Of a stretch of DNA of 64,000 nt, positions 1-12,775 are shown piece by piece. This stretch comes from Liolophura sinensis (Eukaryota; Mollusca; Polyplacophora; Chitonida; Chitonidae), in NCBI RefSeq assembly GCF_032854445.1, contig NC_088300.1, forward strand, positions 32,841,608 to 32,905,607. Reading direction: 5' to 3'. Position numbers and translations under genes: made by a program. A model generated the notes under the pieces. That model made no database searches and was not told the origin of the DNA. It was given only the letters and a program-made list of their open reading frames with translations. Within the stretch, counting starts at the first letter, position 1, and the number at the start of each line of letters is the position of its first letter.

Positions 1-777
1 AGAATAGAAATTCTTGTCTATCATGGAAAAGCCATTTGTGTCTTCAAACATGTGGTTGTGGTTTTCGATATAGTCATTTGCCATCAGCAGCCCCATGAAC
101 CAAATACACCGCGCTTAGATCAACACAGGTGAATAGGGGACGTTCTGTTCGGAACGTTTTAGTTTTGTGCAAACTACCAAAATACGGGCCGTATTCTACC
201 GTAGCACCAGCAACAAAGTCCTGGTTTGTATGTGGCACTGAGAAAGCGTATTTTGCGATATAGTACTTAGTCAAACGCTAGAGGACGTATATTTAAGTAA
301 TGTTGTAGATGACCTCATCAGGGCAAAAAATATTCGTACTATGTTATTTGAACATGAATGGCCCATGTTTTGTACAAGAGATATCAGATGCAACACTAAA
401 ACAAAGCGTTCCAAATATAGCTTAAGACTTCACAGCCTGGGACTTGTTAAAAGAATTGTGATATGCTATAAGGTTAATATCGTTTTTTTCATGTATGATT
501 TATTAAAAGAAGCGTTTGTAAGAAATTCCTCTCATCTCTAGTTTCGCAGCTCATTTTCCTCTCGTAAGCACATGGTGCTTTTGCAGAAGGCACATCGCTG
601 TTTTTTTCAGTAAGGCCACTGCAGGTGTATGATTATAAGTTGCCAATATCCGTCAGAGAGCAGCAACAAAGGATGGTGTGAGGGATGAGATGTTGATCAT
701 TTCTATAGGGGCTGAAGACAATGGTTATCTGTCAGTTATCACAATGGAAAGTCAGTGAGTAATTACTCCTCGCTATA
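1..777. other. No supported gene
   Basis: A minus-strand open frame at 74-274 ends in a stop and has no recognised domain. It could be a terminal exon of a gene starting elsewhere, but nothing else supports it. Confidence 0.4.
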
Positions 778-945
778 TTTACTTATTTATTTGATTGGTG
801 TTTTACTCAAGAACTTGTTTTTACCGTACTCAAGAATATTTCACTTATGCGACGGCGGCCAGCATTATGGTGGGAGGAAACGGAGCAGATTCCGGGGGAA
901 ACTCACGACCATCCGCAGGTTGCTGCCAGACTTTTCCACGTACCA
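778..945 (-). mobile_element. SINE family 1, 5'-truncated, inverted
   Basis: Read on the minus strand it is the family body and tail. The plus strand shows ATTTGATTGGTGTTTTAC, a partly duplicated ACTCAAGAA segment, then GGCGGCCAGCATTATGGTGG. It faces the copy at 1,248, making an inverted SINE pair about 300 bp apart. Confidence 0.75.
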
Positions 946-1247
946 CCACACGTATAAAGCAGGCATGAGTAGGTCTAAACAGGAAGCAATGTGCCATAGG
1001 AGTGATGACTCCACCTTTCCCCGCGTGAAGTAATTCGGGTTCAAGCTGTATAGTGTTTCATTTGCCTTTCCTACGTTGACATTTATTTTTGGGAGGAAAG
1101 TGGTGTTGGCAAACTGGTTGTGCGGTACTAATATTTGCTAGAAATCTTGCTATTTTAGCTTGTTCTCTAGTCGCCATTGCACACGGATCTATTAAAGACG
1201 ATGTGTAAAGTAGGTTTCATCTTAACTTCCTTAATTATGGAAACGTC

Positions 1248-1392
1248 TTCGGCCGTACGTTGGAAGGCCTGCAGCAACCTGCGGATGGTCGTGGGTTTCC
1301 CCCGGGCTCTGCTTGGTTTCCACCCACCATAATGTCGTATAAGTGAAATATTCTTGAGTACGGCGTAAAACGCCAATCAAATAAATAAATCA
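1248..1392 (+). mobile_element. SINE family 1, 5'-truncated
   Basis: The sequence runs from CGTACGTTGGAAGGCCTGCA through CCACCATAATG to CTTGAGTACGGCGTAAAACG and a short AAAT tail. The tRNA head is absent. Confidence 0.75.
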
Positions 1393-3931
1393 ATTATGTA
1401 AAACAATCTCCATGTTTTTAACCAAATGACATCACTGTTATCTGCATCATACTCTATCCGCACGTTTTCCCAGCATCAGAATCTTCAGGAATCTGACAGG
1501 AATCTGAGAGGAATCTTCATCACTTTTCATTTCAATCAAGGGGAAGGAAGCCCCATGTGACCTTGACCTTAACGTGGAACAAGTATTCAAGATTACCAAT
1601 ATCACACGCGGGCTTGACAGGAAATGGAGATCAAGAAGTAGGGTTTTTAGCACGTCTCAAAAAACCATAACAGAAATAACAATAAATGGTTGGGTCGATA
1701 CATGTAAGCGTTAAAAAACATTCGTGTTGTCGATTGGATTCGCCTGGTAACAGCCGATTTCAAAAACAATTACCCACTATAACGTCACACCTTTCGTCGT
1801 AAAGAACCATTCTAAGCTTGTAGCAAGGATCAAGCAATTTGATTGGGTAAGACCCATGGAAAAAGCAGGGTAGGCCGTCTGAAAGAAGTAATCTGAAGTA
1901 ATTTTAATCCTAAAGCAGATATTTTCCTCGTCTGTGCTCAAATGAGCATATGACGACTGGGTATGATATTGGGGTACCGTATATGATGGCTCATTTGGGA
2001 ATCTACTTTCGGAAACTAATGGATTCTGACCTGAATTCAAGGTTACAGTGACACCTTTTGCACCGCTAATAAAACATTACACAGAAGCTGGATCTGCAGA
2101 TTTCCAGTCCATGGTCACTGGTCAGTCACTAGCGGGTGCTTAACGATCCCCTACAACGTTTACAAGATTACTTCAATTTCCCCTGATCAAATCTTTCCGC
2201 TCATTTCAACTGATCGGATAACATGATACGCGCCGTGAGAAAAGATGACATGTGAGATTGGTAAAAGACTGGTCAGCGGTAACTGGTAAAGATCGTTAAG
2301 TGAAGTTTTCCCTTGGGGAACACGTTACCGTTATCCTCACAGCAGATTTTCTGACATCTCGTAAGGAAAAAGTCTTGACTGCATTGATTGTGATGTAATG
2401 CCATATTTATAGGCCAGTATTGAAATATCTGGGGAAATGAAGAGAGTATGATTTCAACACGAAAAAGACAGCACAGAGAGCACACTGAGAGCAGCCACGA
2501 CAGTGTGACTGCTGGCAAAGGGTCATTATTGTTCATGTGAATGCTTAAAAAGTAGCAATTTACATGAATTAACATTATTTGGCCCAAATCTGAAGGTAAA
2601 GCTCATCACTTCTTAAAATTTTCCAAAAAAAAACAAAAAACAAAAAACAAAAAAGCTATGTTACCTATTTAAAATAGTCTCTCTCAGGCTTTCTAGATAA
2701 CACATTTAGTCAACATCTCAATATAAATAACGGCGTCAACAGTTAAATCAAATCAAAATCAAAATATATTGCAGTTACTTCTGAAATCTTGAACTGTGGT
2801 CTTTCCATGTAGCCGTGAATTCCTATTTCCGCAGCCGTTTCTCTTTCTTACAAGGCAGCATTAAGAGAAAGGGGTCGAAGAGGACACTTTGCACCGGAAT
2901 TGCTTCTACAAAAGGACTATCTGTTTATTAGAGGAATAGCGAATTGCGGTGTGAAATTTTTCGAGTGGCCTTCAATTTCCTGACTTGGCCCAAATCTGAA
3001 AGTTTAGCATTTATACATGTATTCATAGGGTATATCAGATTAAAAAAGAGGATGGAATCCATTTCAGCGGACTGCTTGCTCATGCGTTGATTGTAGGTTT
3101 GAATCTTACTAATCTATTGTACACTTTACTAGAATCATCCCCCGAATCCTCAATACATTAACATTTTAGGACAGATACACCAACCGACAAAGATATTAGG
3201 AGAAAATAAATAAAAACGGTATAAACGACTGTCGAAAAAGGCTTACTTTAAGACTTCCGGTGGTAGCACGAGCAGCCTTACAATGGCGGTTATTAAAGGC
3301 CGAGGATGGAAATGATAAGTGACTTGGCCACGCGGGAGTCTCACATGTTATAACTTGTCTACGGCTTCGCAGCAGCAAGTTCACCATGGAATCCCGATAC
3401 GATGATGCACAGTTGTCAACATAAACATTACGAAAAGCGGTATGGACAGGCTCGGAATATGACAGGCCTGCCTTGGATACCTTCAATTAGATTAATTGCC
3501 TTCTTGCTCTGCTTTTCTCAAAGGTTATTTTCCTTCCCTGGCTCGAAAATGAAGACGAAACTGTGTTGCTGAGTCATTTTTTTACTTCAAAATAAGGTGG
3601 GAATTGCACGATTCTGTTACTTCAGTTGCAACAAAAACCATTGACAAATCATAATATCTGATAAAACCACATGAGACTAGAACTCTACTTGTCATGAAAT
3701 GATAGCTATGTGACGTCCCCCTTTTAAAATCTTTGTTCAAGCTGATATCTAACACCATATCAATTAAATATCAGTTTAAATATCAATTAAGCAAATGTTC
3801 AAATAGTATCACCATACGAGAAGGGACGGTAATACCCATAAAATCCATCCTGTTTCGAATAAAAATTTATAGTAAGTTACAAACACACACACTGAACATA
3901 CCAGTTACATTTTTAACGGAGTTTATGGACT
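1393..3931. other. Intergenic; no gene seen
   Basis: It contains an A-rich run at 2,625-2,655 and a fragment of dispersed family 5 near 2,480-2,585. The open frames are short and unrelated to known families. Confidence 0.5.
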
Positions 3932-4227
3932 AGGAAATAGCTTAGTGGTAAGGCATGCAATTCTCAGCTGTTGACACAGGAGGTTCCCGGTTCAACCCTG
4001 GCCGAGACTGAGTATCTTTTACATTCGTTGGAGCCCACTGCTCTTCTATCAATATCTCGTGCAATTGTGTGGGTCAAGGCTGGGGAAGATTGTGATTTTT
4101 TTGGCAAAGGTGGTTGGTTTACCAATGAAACTATGGTGTCCAACTTCATAAAACTGACCGGCATGGTGAGACATTTGTCATTGCTGTTATCTAATCTTGA
4201 AGCTTTAGTCGTTGCTGTCATCTAATA
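3932..4227 (+). mobile_element. tRNA-like head of a second SINE type with repeat tail
   Basis: An A-box-like TAGCTTAGTGGTA near 3,942 and a B-box GGTTCAACCC near 3,990 form a tRNA-like head. About 170 bp of unique body follows (containing GTGGGTCAAGGCTGGGGAAG), then the 41-bp tandem array that follows it. No foldable full tRNA was found, so this is not a tRNA gene. Confidence 0.5.
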
Positions 4228-4440
4228 GTGAGGCATTAGCCGTTGCTGTTCTCTAAAGCTCAACATTGGTGAGGCATTAGTCGTTGCTGGTTCTCTAAAG
4301 CTCAACATCGGTGAGACATTAGTGGTTGCAGTCATCTTAAGCTCAACACTGGTGAGGCATTAGTCGTTGCTGTCATCTAAAGCCCATCAGTGGTGAGGCA
4401 TTAGCCGTTGCTGTTATCTAAAGCCCAACAATAGTGAGAA
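4228..4440 (+). repeat. 41-bp tandem repeat, about five units plus degenerate flanks
   Basis: Units begin GTGAGGCATTAG at 4228, 4269, 4311, 4352 and 4393, with spacing 41, 42, 41 and 41. Each contains CGTTGCTGT and CTAAAGC. Two weaker units precede at about 4,165-4,227. Confidence 0.8.
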
Positions 4441-6082
4441 TGCTTCAATAGAAGAACACCATCGATAACCAGTTAGGCCAATATGCCGGTTCGAGCTTAC
4501 GAACACTGCCTCTATTATTTATTTTCTAATGATGCATACATACGGATTTGTTTATAGCATGCACTAGGAAGGTGTCTGGGCACGTTAATAATGACCCGGT
4601 TGATAATCGTCTTGATAGCGCCACTAACTACTAATGACAGGATGTTAGTGGGATTCTTCAAAGTAGTGGTAGCAAACAATGTCCGGATGTGAGTACGTCA
4701 AGTCAGTCACAGGGATAGTATAACACGCATTACAGCAATACTGCAGATAATGTATATATTTAGGTAGCACTGAGCTCTCACTATCACCATCTACTACATG
4801 GAGTTGCCACACGATTGTAGCCTGCATATCAAGAGCTACAATGGCAATTGTAATAAATGCCTCATTTGGATAAAGTACATGTTTAATTGACAAATAGGTC
4901 AGATAATATACTATTTTATAATATTCGCTGCAAAAGCCTCTTTTTCGATTACATATTATTCGCGGAAATAATCTGTTCAATTATGTTTACAGCTTGTTAC
5001 TATGATCGATACTGTAGTACTGTAAATAGCCGTTAACCGGCAAAAGAAGCTACATATCTATTGCTGCCATTATCGCTTGCGGTACAGTCCATGCTCCTTT
5101 GTATCATCTTTGTCAGATTAGCCCTTCAGCTTTTGCTTCCTCATACCATTATGCAACTATTATACTTCAATACCTTTGCGTTCTGGCAGGTGATCAATGC
5201 CGGTAGCCACAGCTCAGGCAATCGCTACTGAGACTCGCATGTTAGAATGCAAACGTCAGGCAAATTAACAATCCAAGTGAGGAAATTTCTCATTCATCGA
5301 GGACTATAGTATTAAATAAAAAACAATTTAACAATGACACCGCTGGATCGAAGCAAGCTCAATGACCCTGCTTCGGCTCAAGGCTAGAATGTTTGCTTAT
5401 AGTATCTGATACGGTGCAGACGGTCCTCTTTTGACTCCCTCTGCAAACCTAATTCCCTTAAGCCACGGAGTTAGGGACGTGTAACTTGCTACTAAGTAGA
5501 GCATTTACATGAACAGTGATAAATTCTAACTGCGGTAAATTGATATGATTCACCGGTTACGTTTCACCATTTGCTGGCTATCAACACTGCCCTCGCTGCT
5601 CTGGCATATCTGGTTTTACTCTCTATGGCGTAGTCTTCTTATACTGTAACATGACAAGGCATACTGAAGACACGGCAAATGCGCTTGACGCAATCTTGCT
5701 ATAGTTTTGTGGAAAGAACCACTGATCCACGAATTAATATATTCTTGTCTTCGGCCAGTAATATAAACAGTATCAATGTACCTGTCGTGTAAGCACTATT
5801 ATCGGTGGGTACACGTGCATGGCGTCCAAAAAGCAGTTGCTTGAGTGGGGGGCTCGGTTTATCAAATTTCCCTTTCAGATGAATCTGCGTCTTGGCCAAA
5901 ACCATGCACGGACAAAAGTGAAAACAAGGCAGTATTGCGCACCCCGGCATTCTGTGTGCGTACTGCGTAAAAATCTGAGACAATGGAAAGTGTGGTTATA
6001 AAGGTCATTTGGAACACTGTTGGTTCCTCAAAGGCAACAGGTTCATTACCCTTGGTTTCTTGGCCGAAAGAAAAAGTAAATA
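4441..6082. other. Intergenic; nothing recognised
   Basis: AT-rich single-copy-looking DNA. The overlapping open frames on both strands at 5.7-6.0 kb have no recognisable product. Confidence 0.5.
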
Positions 6083-6215
6083 GTGAGTGAGTGAGTGCCT
6101 GGGGTTTAACGTCGTACTTAACAATTTTCAGTCATATGACGACGAAGGAATCCTTAGAGTGCATGTAATGTGCATGTAAAGTTTCAACTTCCTCTTTTAA
6201 GGTCTTAGTTGTGAC
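6083..6215. repeat. Dispersed repeat family 2, internally deleted
   Basis: GGGGTTTAACGTCGTACTTA and GGAATCCTTAGAGTGCATGT are followed directly by AACTTCCTCTTTTAAGGTCT. The middle of about 140 bp present at 12,776 is gone. Confidence 0.65.
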
Positions 6216-6390
6216 TCGACCCTCGAGCTCTTGATAATGAATGAAAGTAACTACATGTGTAATGTAACGACGAAATGCTTACCGCGCTTATGTACCTTGG
6301 GTACTATTCCCTTACCCTATGTACCGAAACAGACATTCGTATACCAGCCGTCAACCAAGGTGGACGTTCCAAGTCAATCCTCGCCTAGCC

Positions 6391-6490
6391 AATTCCCAAA
6401 ACGACGCTTAACACAAACCCCCAAAGAACTAAGAAAGTATATAAAGTACGAGAAGCGGTCAGTGATGTAGGAAAGATGCAAGGTATGTTC
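6391..6490. repeat. Dispersed repeat shared with 41,370-41,490
   Basis: CCAAAGAACTAAGAAAGTAT is present in both places with about 40 bp of similar sequence before it (TTCCCAAAACGACG against TTTCCAAAACAACG). It also lies in intron 4 of gene B. Confidence 0.5.
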
Positions 6491-6865
6491 TAGGCGACTG
6501 GGTGAAATCAGCATACAAACCGTGTACCATGGTAGACTGTAAGTAGTCGATAATAAAATAAGTATCTCAGTTTCGCTTTGATTGCAACTGTTCATATATC
6601 GAAAGTGGCGATCTAATTCAACGCCATGAATGTACAGCTTCAGCCCCGGGTTTAGCGGAATTACGCACAATCATGCAGTAAACTGCCAAAGATTCTAGAC
6701 GTCACCATGGGCCATAAAGCCATCATGGGCTAGGTTGTTTGTAAGAGCCATGGGAACACATGTTAAAGGCGTATGGTAGAACTGGTCGTTACAATCAGCT
6801 TCCTCAGTTCTGCAAATCTATAGTGGACTGGATTCTGTGTAAATACCATGCCTTAAAGACACAAC

Positions 6866-7118
6866 TTACCTTGGTATTTACGAACAACTTAATCAGTTTT
6901 ACTCACACCATAGACAAGTTTGATTGTAAATGTTGTACAATGAACCTTACCTTGGTATTTACGAACAACTTACTCAGGTCTACTCAGCTACCATAGATAG
7001 ACAAGTTTGATCGTAAGTGTTGTACAATGAGCTGTGCCTTGCTGTTTACGATCAACTCTCCCAATTTTACCTAGCTACCGCAAAAATTATTTTGGTTGTA
7101 AATGTTATACAATGAACA
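6866..7118. repeat. About 86-bp tandem repeat, three diverged copies
   Basis: TGTACAATGA recurs at 6934 and 7021, and TATACAATGA at 7106 (spacing 87 and 85). Each copy has a TTTACGAACAACTT or TTTACGATCAACTC segment. Confidence 0.7.
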
Positions 7119-8628
7119 ATTAGTCCACGCCACTTCCGTGTAACCTGGAGACTGTGGTAACGCTAAGAACAACACGGTAATCCAGTTAGCCGCATGAATT
7201 GTGTCCAGGACGTCAAACTATAAAAACAATGAGAAACCATTTGCCTTTATTTCAGTGATAAGACGTTGCCTGTGTTTTTTAATATGAGTTTGGATAACAG
7301 CTTCTTAATTGCTCTGTAAACGAATATTTATAAATCCGTTCATAAATGCAAAGTTATCGGCACAAAATGCAAATTGGCGATAGTAATATAAAACTCACTT
7401 TGTTACAAATTGTTTCTTTAAACGCACAAAGTCGGTAACACGGTACGAAACAACCACGGAAATATAGAAGGGGATTTCCCTCAATCCTGAGGAGAATTCT
7501 TCCGGCGCCAGGAGTTTGCTCAAAGAACCAAATGTCTGTTTACATAACAGCACACATGTTGGGGAGTTAGGCAGAAATTAGCTGGTCCTTAGGCTAATTC
7601 AGGTTTTTATGTGAGTTTTTTTTTATGTTCCGCTACATGTATCCGACAAATGGGGATTTTGTTGCTGACGCAAGTCTCAATCGCTTTCTCAATGGGCAGC
7701 TTTGTTTAGCTGATCACATGCAGTGCCTAGTTCTGCCGGATGATATCGTTACATAAATGATCTGAGAAAGCGCTCCAAAGATTCGCGGGTTTCCAGCGAC
7801 TTGAAAGATAAACAATCATGCGGTGCACTCAAGGAATGAGTGCGCCTAGTTTAAGGACCTTCCCTGTGGGTCCAGCTCACGTATCCGGGTTGATGGCCAA
7901 GGCGAAAGCTTGTGCGATTACATGATGCCTTCTAAAAGGAATTACTCAAACCAAGCTTCGGGGTAATTACATCTCCCTTTTACACAAGCATTTTATGTTT
8001 TTCTCCTATAAAGAAATTAGTGCTTTCTTAATACCAGCATCAAAGACAGAACCCTAACTCACCTCCTATAGAAAGCATGTCTATGCTAGGTAACAAAGTC
8101 ATGTGGTACAGGCTGTACAACACTTAACGGAACGAGTCCAAAACGAAGGAGTTAACAATGATTATGCTGCTGGGTTCGTGATCGATAATAAACGCTTTTC
8201 CATGAATCACAAATTTCTAATATTATCTATGAAAAAATACATATAGGGACAAAATGTCACAACACTAAAGTTTTGCCACAACACCAAAGTGTTGCATATT
8301 CGTTTTTGTAACACGACTTGAGGCTGGTGGACACATAATCAGCTGGGCAATTCTTAGCTTGAGTTCTTAATTCAGTCAAATACAGGGTACAAATTAATAG
8401 ACCGCCTGTCTTTCACCCATATGCCGTGCAAGTTTGTAGAGCACACGTGGGAAAGTTCATCTGTTACTTGCCAAAGGCGGATGGTTTTTTCATTACCAAT
8501 TCGGATTTCACCACACATAAAACTGATTCCCATAATGTTCGTGACAAATGCTTCAGTAAGTTGCTACACAATAACCAATCAATCACTAAGGAATTCTACC
8601 CCACTAGGACTTTATAACCATAAACATT
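7119..8628. other. Intergenic; nothing recognised
   Basis: I see no coding, RNA or repeat signal beyond short direct repeats near 8,250-8,295 (ACAACAC-AAAG-TTGC twice). Confidence 0.5.
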
Positions 8629-8690
8629 CCCCCGGGCTCCGCCCAGTTTCTTCTTACCGTAATGCTGACTATAAGTGAGGTATAAAACCA
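8629..8690 (+). mobile_element. SINE family 1 fragment
   Basis: A short decayed piece of the body (CCCCGGGCTCCGCCCAGTTT, then ATAAGTGAGGTATAAAAC). Confidence 0.5.
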
Positions 8691-8743
8691 GAGTCGGATA
8701 AAACCAGGGTCGGGTCATACGAAAAATTTTAAAAATGCTTCTT

Positions 8744-8965
8744 GGTGCTACCTCGCTTGGCGCTCAAAACTGAAAAGTTAGACAAAGGAAGCAGGACTGG
8801 TTGGCTCGGTGTCAGTATTATGTAATTGGATGGGGTGTCATGTCTGATGTCTTAGGCATGATACTTCAATGGCGACAGCACTGACGAAATGGACTCGCTC
8901 TGCCACAAAAAGACTCCTCATCGTCATAAAACTGAAAAGTTGTTATGTGCGACGTAAAAACCTGA
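8744..8965. repeat. Dispersed repeat family 3
   Basis: It shares CGCTTGGCGCTCA, GACTGGTTGG, GTGTCAGTAT and GGGGTGTCAT with 30,146-30,290 in the same order. The end GCGACGTAAAAACCTGAAC resembles the 3' ends of other families here. Confidence 0.6.
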
Positions 8966-10467
8966 ACATTCATACATATATACATACCTCGTGGATAATT
9001 CGATGGCGTATTCGTATCTAATTCTATAATAACGAATAGTCCAAAAGAATGCGACAGGGGGACTTGTATCTGGATACAACTTTAAAATACAAACATGAAC
9101 CTTTCAAAGTTTAAGCCTAAAGTGTTGTTAGAATAAACATGGGATTTGGCGCATCGGATACGACATTGACGGAAACCGTTGACTACTTCTAATTTCGGCA
9201 CAAGAAACCGTCTGCCGTTAAAATAATATAAAGCTTTTCGAGAGACAGTTATGGTTTTTGTTTTATTAATTTGATTGGTCGTTGTGAATATGACTGATTG
9301 TTCTACCGCTTGTGGTCTGAACTGTGATAATGATACTAGGCTTACGGGTCTACATGTTTCCTTGACATCCTTTGTACTTAATATAATTGGATAAAAATCA
9401 GCCAAACATGGTGTAGAAATGCCATAAGGCAGAGGTAGACTCAGAATGTATTGGTATGCTTCAACCGTTTTTTAGCTTAGCCTGCTGTATAGTTATATAA
9501 CCATGACAGTAGATTCATTTTGATTGCATAGACGGTATGAATGTATCAAACTGATTAAACATTACAGCTAGAAAAAATAATTTTATAGAATTTTCATTCA
9601 CGTTGTTATCTTGTTTTGGTTTGAATCATTCTAATGAAAGAAACGACAACAATTTTATGTCTGTCCGTCTGTCCGTCTTGGAATCCCTTTTCAAGTACAA
9701 AAGGGATGGAACATGCGTTTTTGACTCTATTTGGGTCTCACGAACAGAAATCTTAAAGGATGAAATTGAAATTTGGTCTGTATACTTAGGACATAATGGC
9801 TTTTGAGTGGGTAAATTTGGGTAAAATTAGAAGCTGACGTCAGAGGGTTTCGGAGATATTAAGTGTCAAAGTACAGCCCATTTTTTTTATGCCTACCTGA
9901 TACTTCTGCGTGTAAGTTATGCTGTGTGAGTAATATTGTTGCAATAAATGTCTGAATCACTTCATTATGTGTTTAATTATTTCACACTATTTTGAACCAA
10001 AGTAATTAAGAGATTGCGTTTTATTACATGTCTTTATCTGTTTATATCTCCTAATTTGAATATTAGTAAATAATACCCTATAAGGAATACATAACATACA
10101 TATTCATAGTGATATTGTTTTTGGATTGTTCATTTATATACTTCTTAAGAACATTCACTTATGTGATGAATGAGTTTTGCTGGTGGAGGAAAATAAAGTA
10201 AATGGAGTAAACCATCAAGTTTCGGTAATGTTTCGGTAATATTTTGGCATTGTTGACCTTGTTACCGCTGGGGTTCGGGTGAAAAACGATATTTGCATAA
10301 GACATAGTGCATGTAGTTTAAACAGAGCAATACATTTCTAAGAATAGCGACACAAATATTTACTGGCCTGACAACCGGGTGGATCTGAGTGATACCCCGC
10401 TTATAAAATAGGAATAAACAACATCTGCATCCCGTTGGGGCTGGTTCGATATAGAAAGATAAGACAC
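8966..10467. other. Intergenic; nothing recognised
   Basis: A strongly AT-rich stretch. The largest minus-strand frame (9,082-9,405) has no domain or splice support. Confidence 0.5.
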
Positions 10468-10728
10468 TTAATGCGCTTTTCCATCCGCTTGCATTTTAGT
10501 TGCTGCAGACGTAAATTCACTCACAGTAAACACGTGGACGTTTTCATCACTAACTCGCACACAGTTCACATATACAGCACATAGGTCTACTAAATTTAGT
10601 TTCCTCTCGATGTAATAAAAAAACAATGAACCTGTAAATACAACAACAACAACACAAAAAGAAATGTAAAATGGCTTCCGGTTGTTAAAGATGGTCGTTA
10701 GAGCAAGAGTTGGACAAGCATACCACAA
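10468..10728 (-). CDS. Possible terminal exon with a transmembrane segment
   Basis: An 86-codon open frame. Residues about 21-42 (FYISFCVVVVVFTGSLFFYY) are strongly hydrophobic and are followed by basic IERK and a polar tail of about 40 residues ending at a stop. This is what a type I receptor's last exon looks like. It lies on the same strand as the LRR-cap exon about 950 bp upstream. A possible acceptor (TTTACAG) lies inside the hydrophobic stretch and would shorten the segment. There is no homology that I recognise, and a chance open frame is quite possible. Confidence 0.2.
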   Translation of the reverse strand: MWYACPTLALTTIFNNRKPFYISFCVVVVVFTGSLFFYYIERKLNLVDLCAVYVNCVRVSDENVHVFTVSEFTSAATKMQADGKAH

Positions 10729-11672
10729 GGCAAAACTAACAATTTATACTTTTCGCAAAGAAACAGGTTGCAAAATTTACCATAAAAAACTAGTGCTAAC
10801 GCATTCCTGGAAGAGGTGAGTCGAGTGTAGGTTCAAAGCGGAAAGAACTCCGTTTAAGTCGTTCCTACCAGAACAGTCAACACCTTATCGATCGCTCCAT
10901 TAAATACATGTTTGTGAGTATTAGACCTCCATAATTCTCCGTACATATACAGGTCTTTCACGACTGATTGATTTTAAAGACTGACTCAGTTTACTTCCCA
11001 ACCAAGCGAAGTATATCAATCGTAAGTGTTAATATACGTTCAATGTCAGTAATCGCAACAACCAAAATTTAATTCCAAAAACCAAAGTTCAAGCACAATC
11101 CACCAGAAAAGAAAGTGCATCGAGTAACAACTTAGGATAAAATCGTGCAAAGAGAAACAGTCAACAGTTTACAACACAATGAATGTCTATGTGCAAAAAT
11201 AAAATCAGCATCCAAATCGCTTACCACATCAGCGTATAGGTTGTCCTTCATCAAAACTGTGTGTCTTGTTACACTTTGATTTCAGCTGTTGCATATATCC
11301 CGTGTGGCGATTTATGAATAAGGCGCATATACTCTCCAAGATTCGACACGCTTAATTTTGACCAATGACCAGTGTGGAGGACAAAATTTGTAAGTAGTAT
11401 ATAAATTCTGCAGGTTGTGCGCCCAGGATCACGAAGCTGTCTCAATCTTCATTTGTTGTATTATTCCTGAACTTAGATTTTAACTTAAGCGCTAAATTAA
11501 AGTATAAATTGTATAAATTATAACACTGGTCATAACTGTAACGCAGTAGGCAATATTGATATTAATACTAAGATGGATTTAAGTGTAAGTTAGCTTCGTG
11601 ATCGTGCGATCTGCAACTTTTTATCAGCTTGATCAGTGTGACAAAGTACGAGCAGACATGACTGGTACTCAC

Positions 11673-11848
11673 AGTTTTGTGGTGTTCAAGGGTAGATCTT
11701 GTGGAATTTGAGAAGCGTTTTTCCCTTCACAGGTAACCAAAGAATTGCCCACGTCCCAACCACAGGTTAAGTTACATTCCTGGGTGCCTTCTCCCGCGGC
11801 CAGCGTGAAGCTAAGGACGTAAAACACGATGGTCAGTAGCAGTACCAT
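11673..11848 (-). CDS. First exon of a secreted or membrane leucine-rich-repeat protein
   Basis: The exon begins at the ATG at 11848 and reads 58 codons plus two bases to a consensus donor (ACT|GTGAGT). Residues 1-18 (MVLLLTIVFYVLSFTLAA) form a signal peptide. Residues 25-58 resemble an LRR N-terminal cap, with spacing C-x3-C-x10-C followed by SQIPQDLPLNTTK and a split Leu codon. The IPxxLPxxTxxL pattern and the phase-2 junction inside a Leu codon are typical of LRR genes. A TATATA lies at 11881-11886. I found no convincing LRR exons downstream. Candidates are a short continuation at 10864-10777, which meets a stop after 29 codons, and a frame with a membrane segment at 10728-10468. The gene may be truncated, decayed or spread out. 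Confidence 0.5.
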
Positions 11849-12775
11849 TTCCTTTCTAACACAATGACACCAGAAGCGCCTATATAAACACAGTCTCCAC
11901 CGTCTTTATGCTTGGCCGCCGCCTAAAAGGAAAATGTCGCGATACAACGCATCGGCGACCAGTGTGCTCGTCCCCAGACACGTCACGCTCTCAGCGCTTC
12001 CTGGCTGGTCATCATCTCACCAATGCGGCTTGGTCAAGCAAGACTCGCCATCTGGGGTTGACACAAAGATTATGGTGCAAAGACAAGTGCACAGGCAATC
12101 TCAATTTCAAATGGCCTTCCTTGATTCGGAGCAGCTTCACAGCGGGACTATCACAGGAGCACACAGATCTGTCATTTCCACTTGAAGAGGGCAATATATG
12201 ATCGCCACTCTTTCAAAAACCGCCTTACTTTATGCGCCTGTCCGTAGGTGCAAGTTTGGTGTGTATTGGAATCGATGTCACCCTACTAATGTGCCTCTAT
12301 GGCCGGTTTTGCCCTGCATATTAACTTGTATAATCCCTGATGTATGGTTTGCATGCTGCTTTCCTAGGTATTTGCCCTTAATGCAAGGTAGTGTGAGCCG
12401 ATTGCTGTTTTCCTGTTAGGTTGTTATATATGCTTCCGGCTTCAGATTAACATATTTCACTGAAAATACTCAACATTGCACGCAGTTACTTTTCAAACTG
12501 CATTGTTCTGCACTTTAATGATCTCAAACTTTTTATTTTCCCTCGGGGCATGCATGGAGGACTTAAAGCGGAACAATCTACTGGTGCTTACTTAGTTTAT
12601 GAACGCATGCTAAAAAACAACAACAATCTCTGCCTGAGCTAACTATCCTACATTCTATGAATTCCACGTACCGCTCTAACATATTTACACTGTGCTTACC
12701 AGAAGTATGCGTTGTATCATGAGAGCGTAAGGAGTATTGTGTACCAGATTGACAATTAAGATAAACATCGCGACC

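Noticed and set aside
3935-4012. tRNA gene
   Set aside because: A and B boxes are present, but the stems do not close and a SINE-like body follows.
11908-12419. Overlapping frames on both strands near 12 kb
   Set aside because: No domain, no splice signals in agreement, and no recognisable product. A plus-strand TATATAAA at 11,881 alone is not enough.
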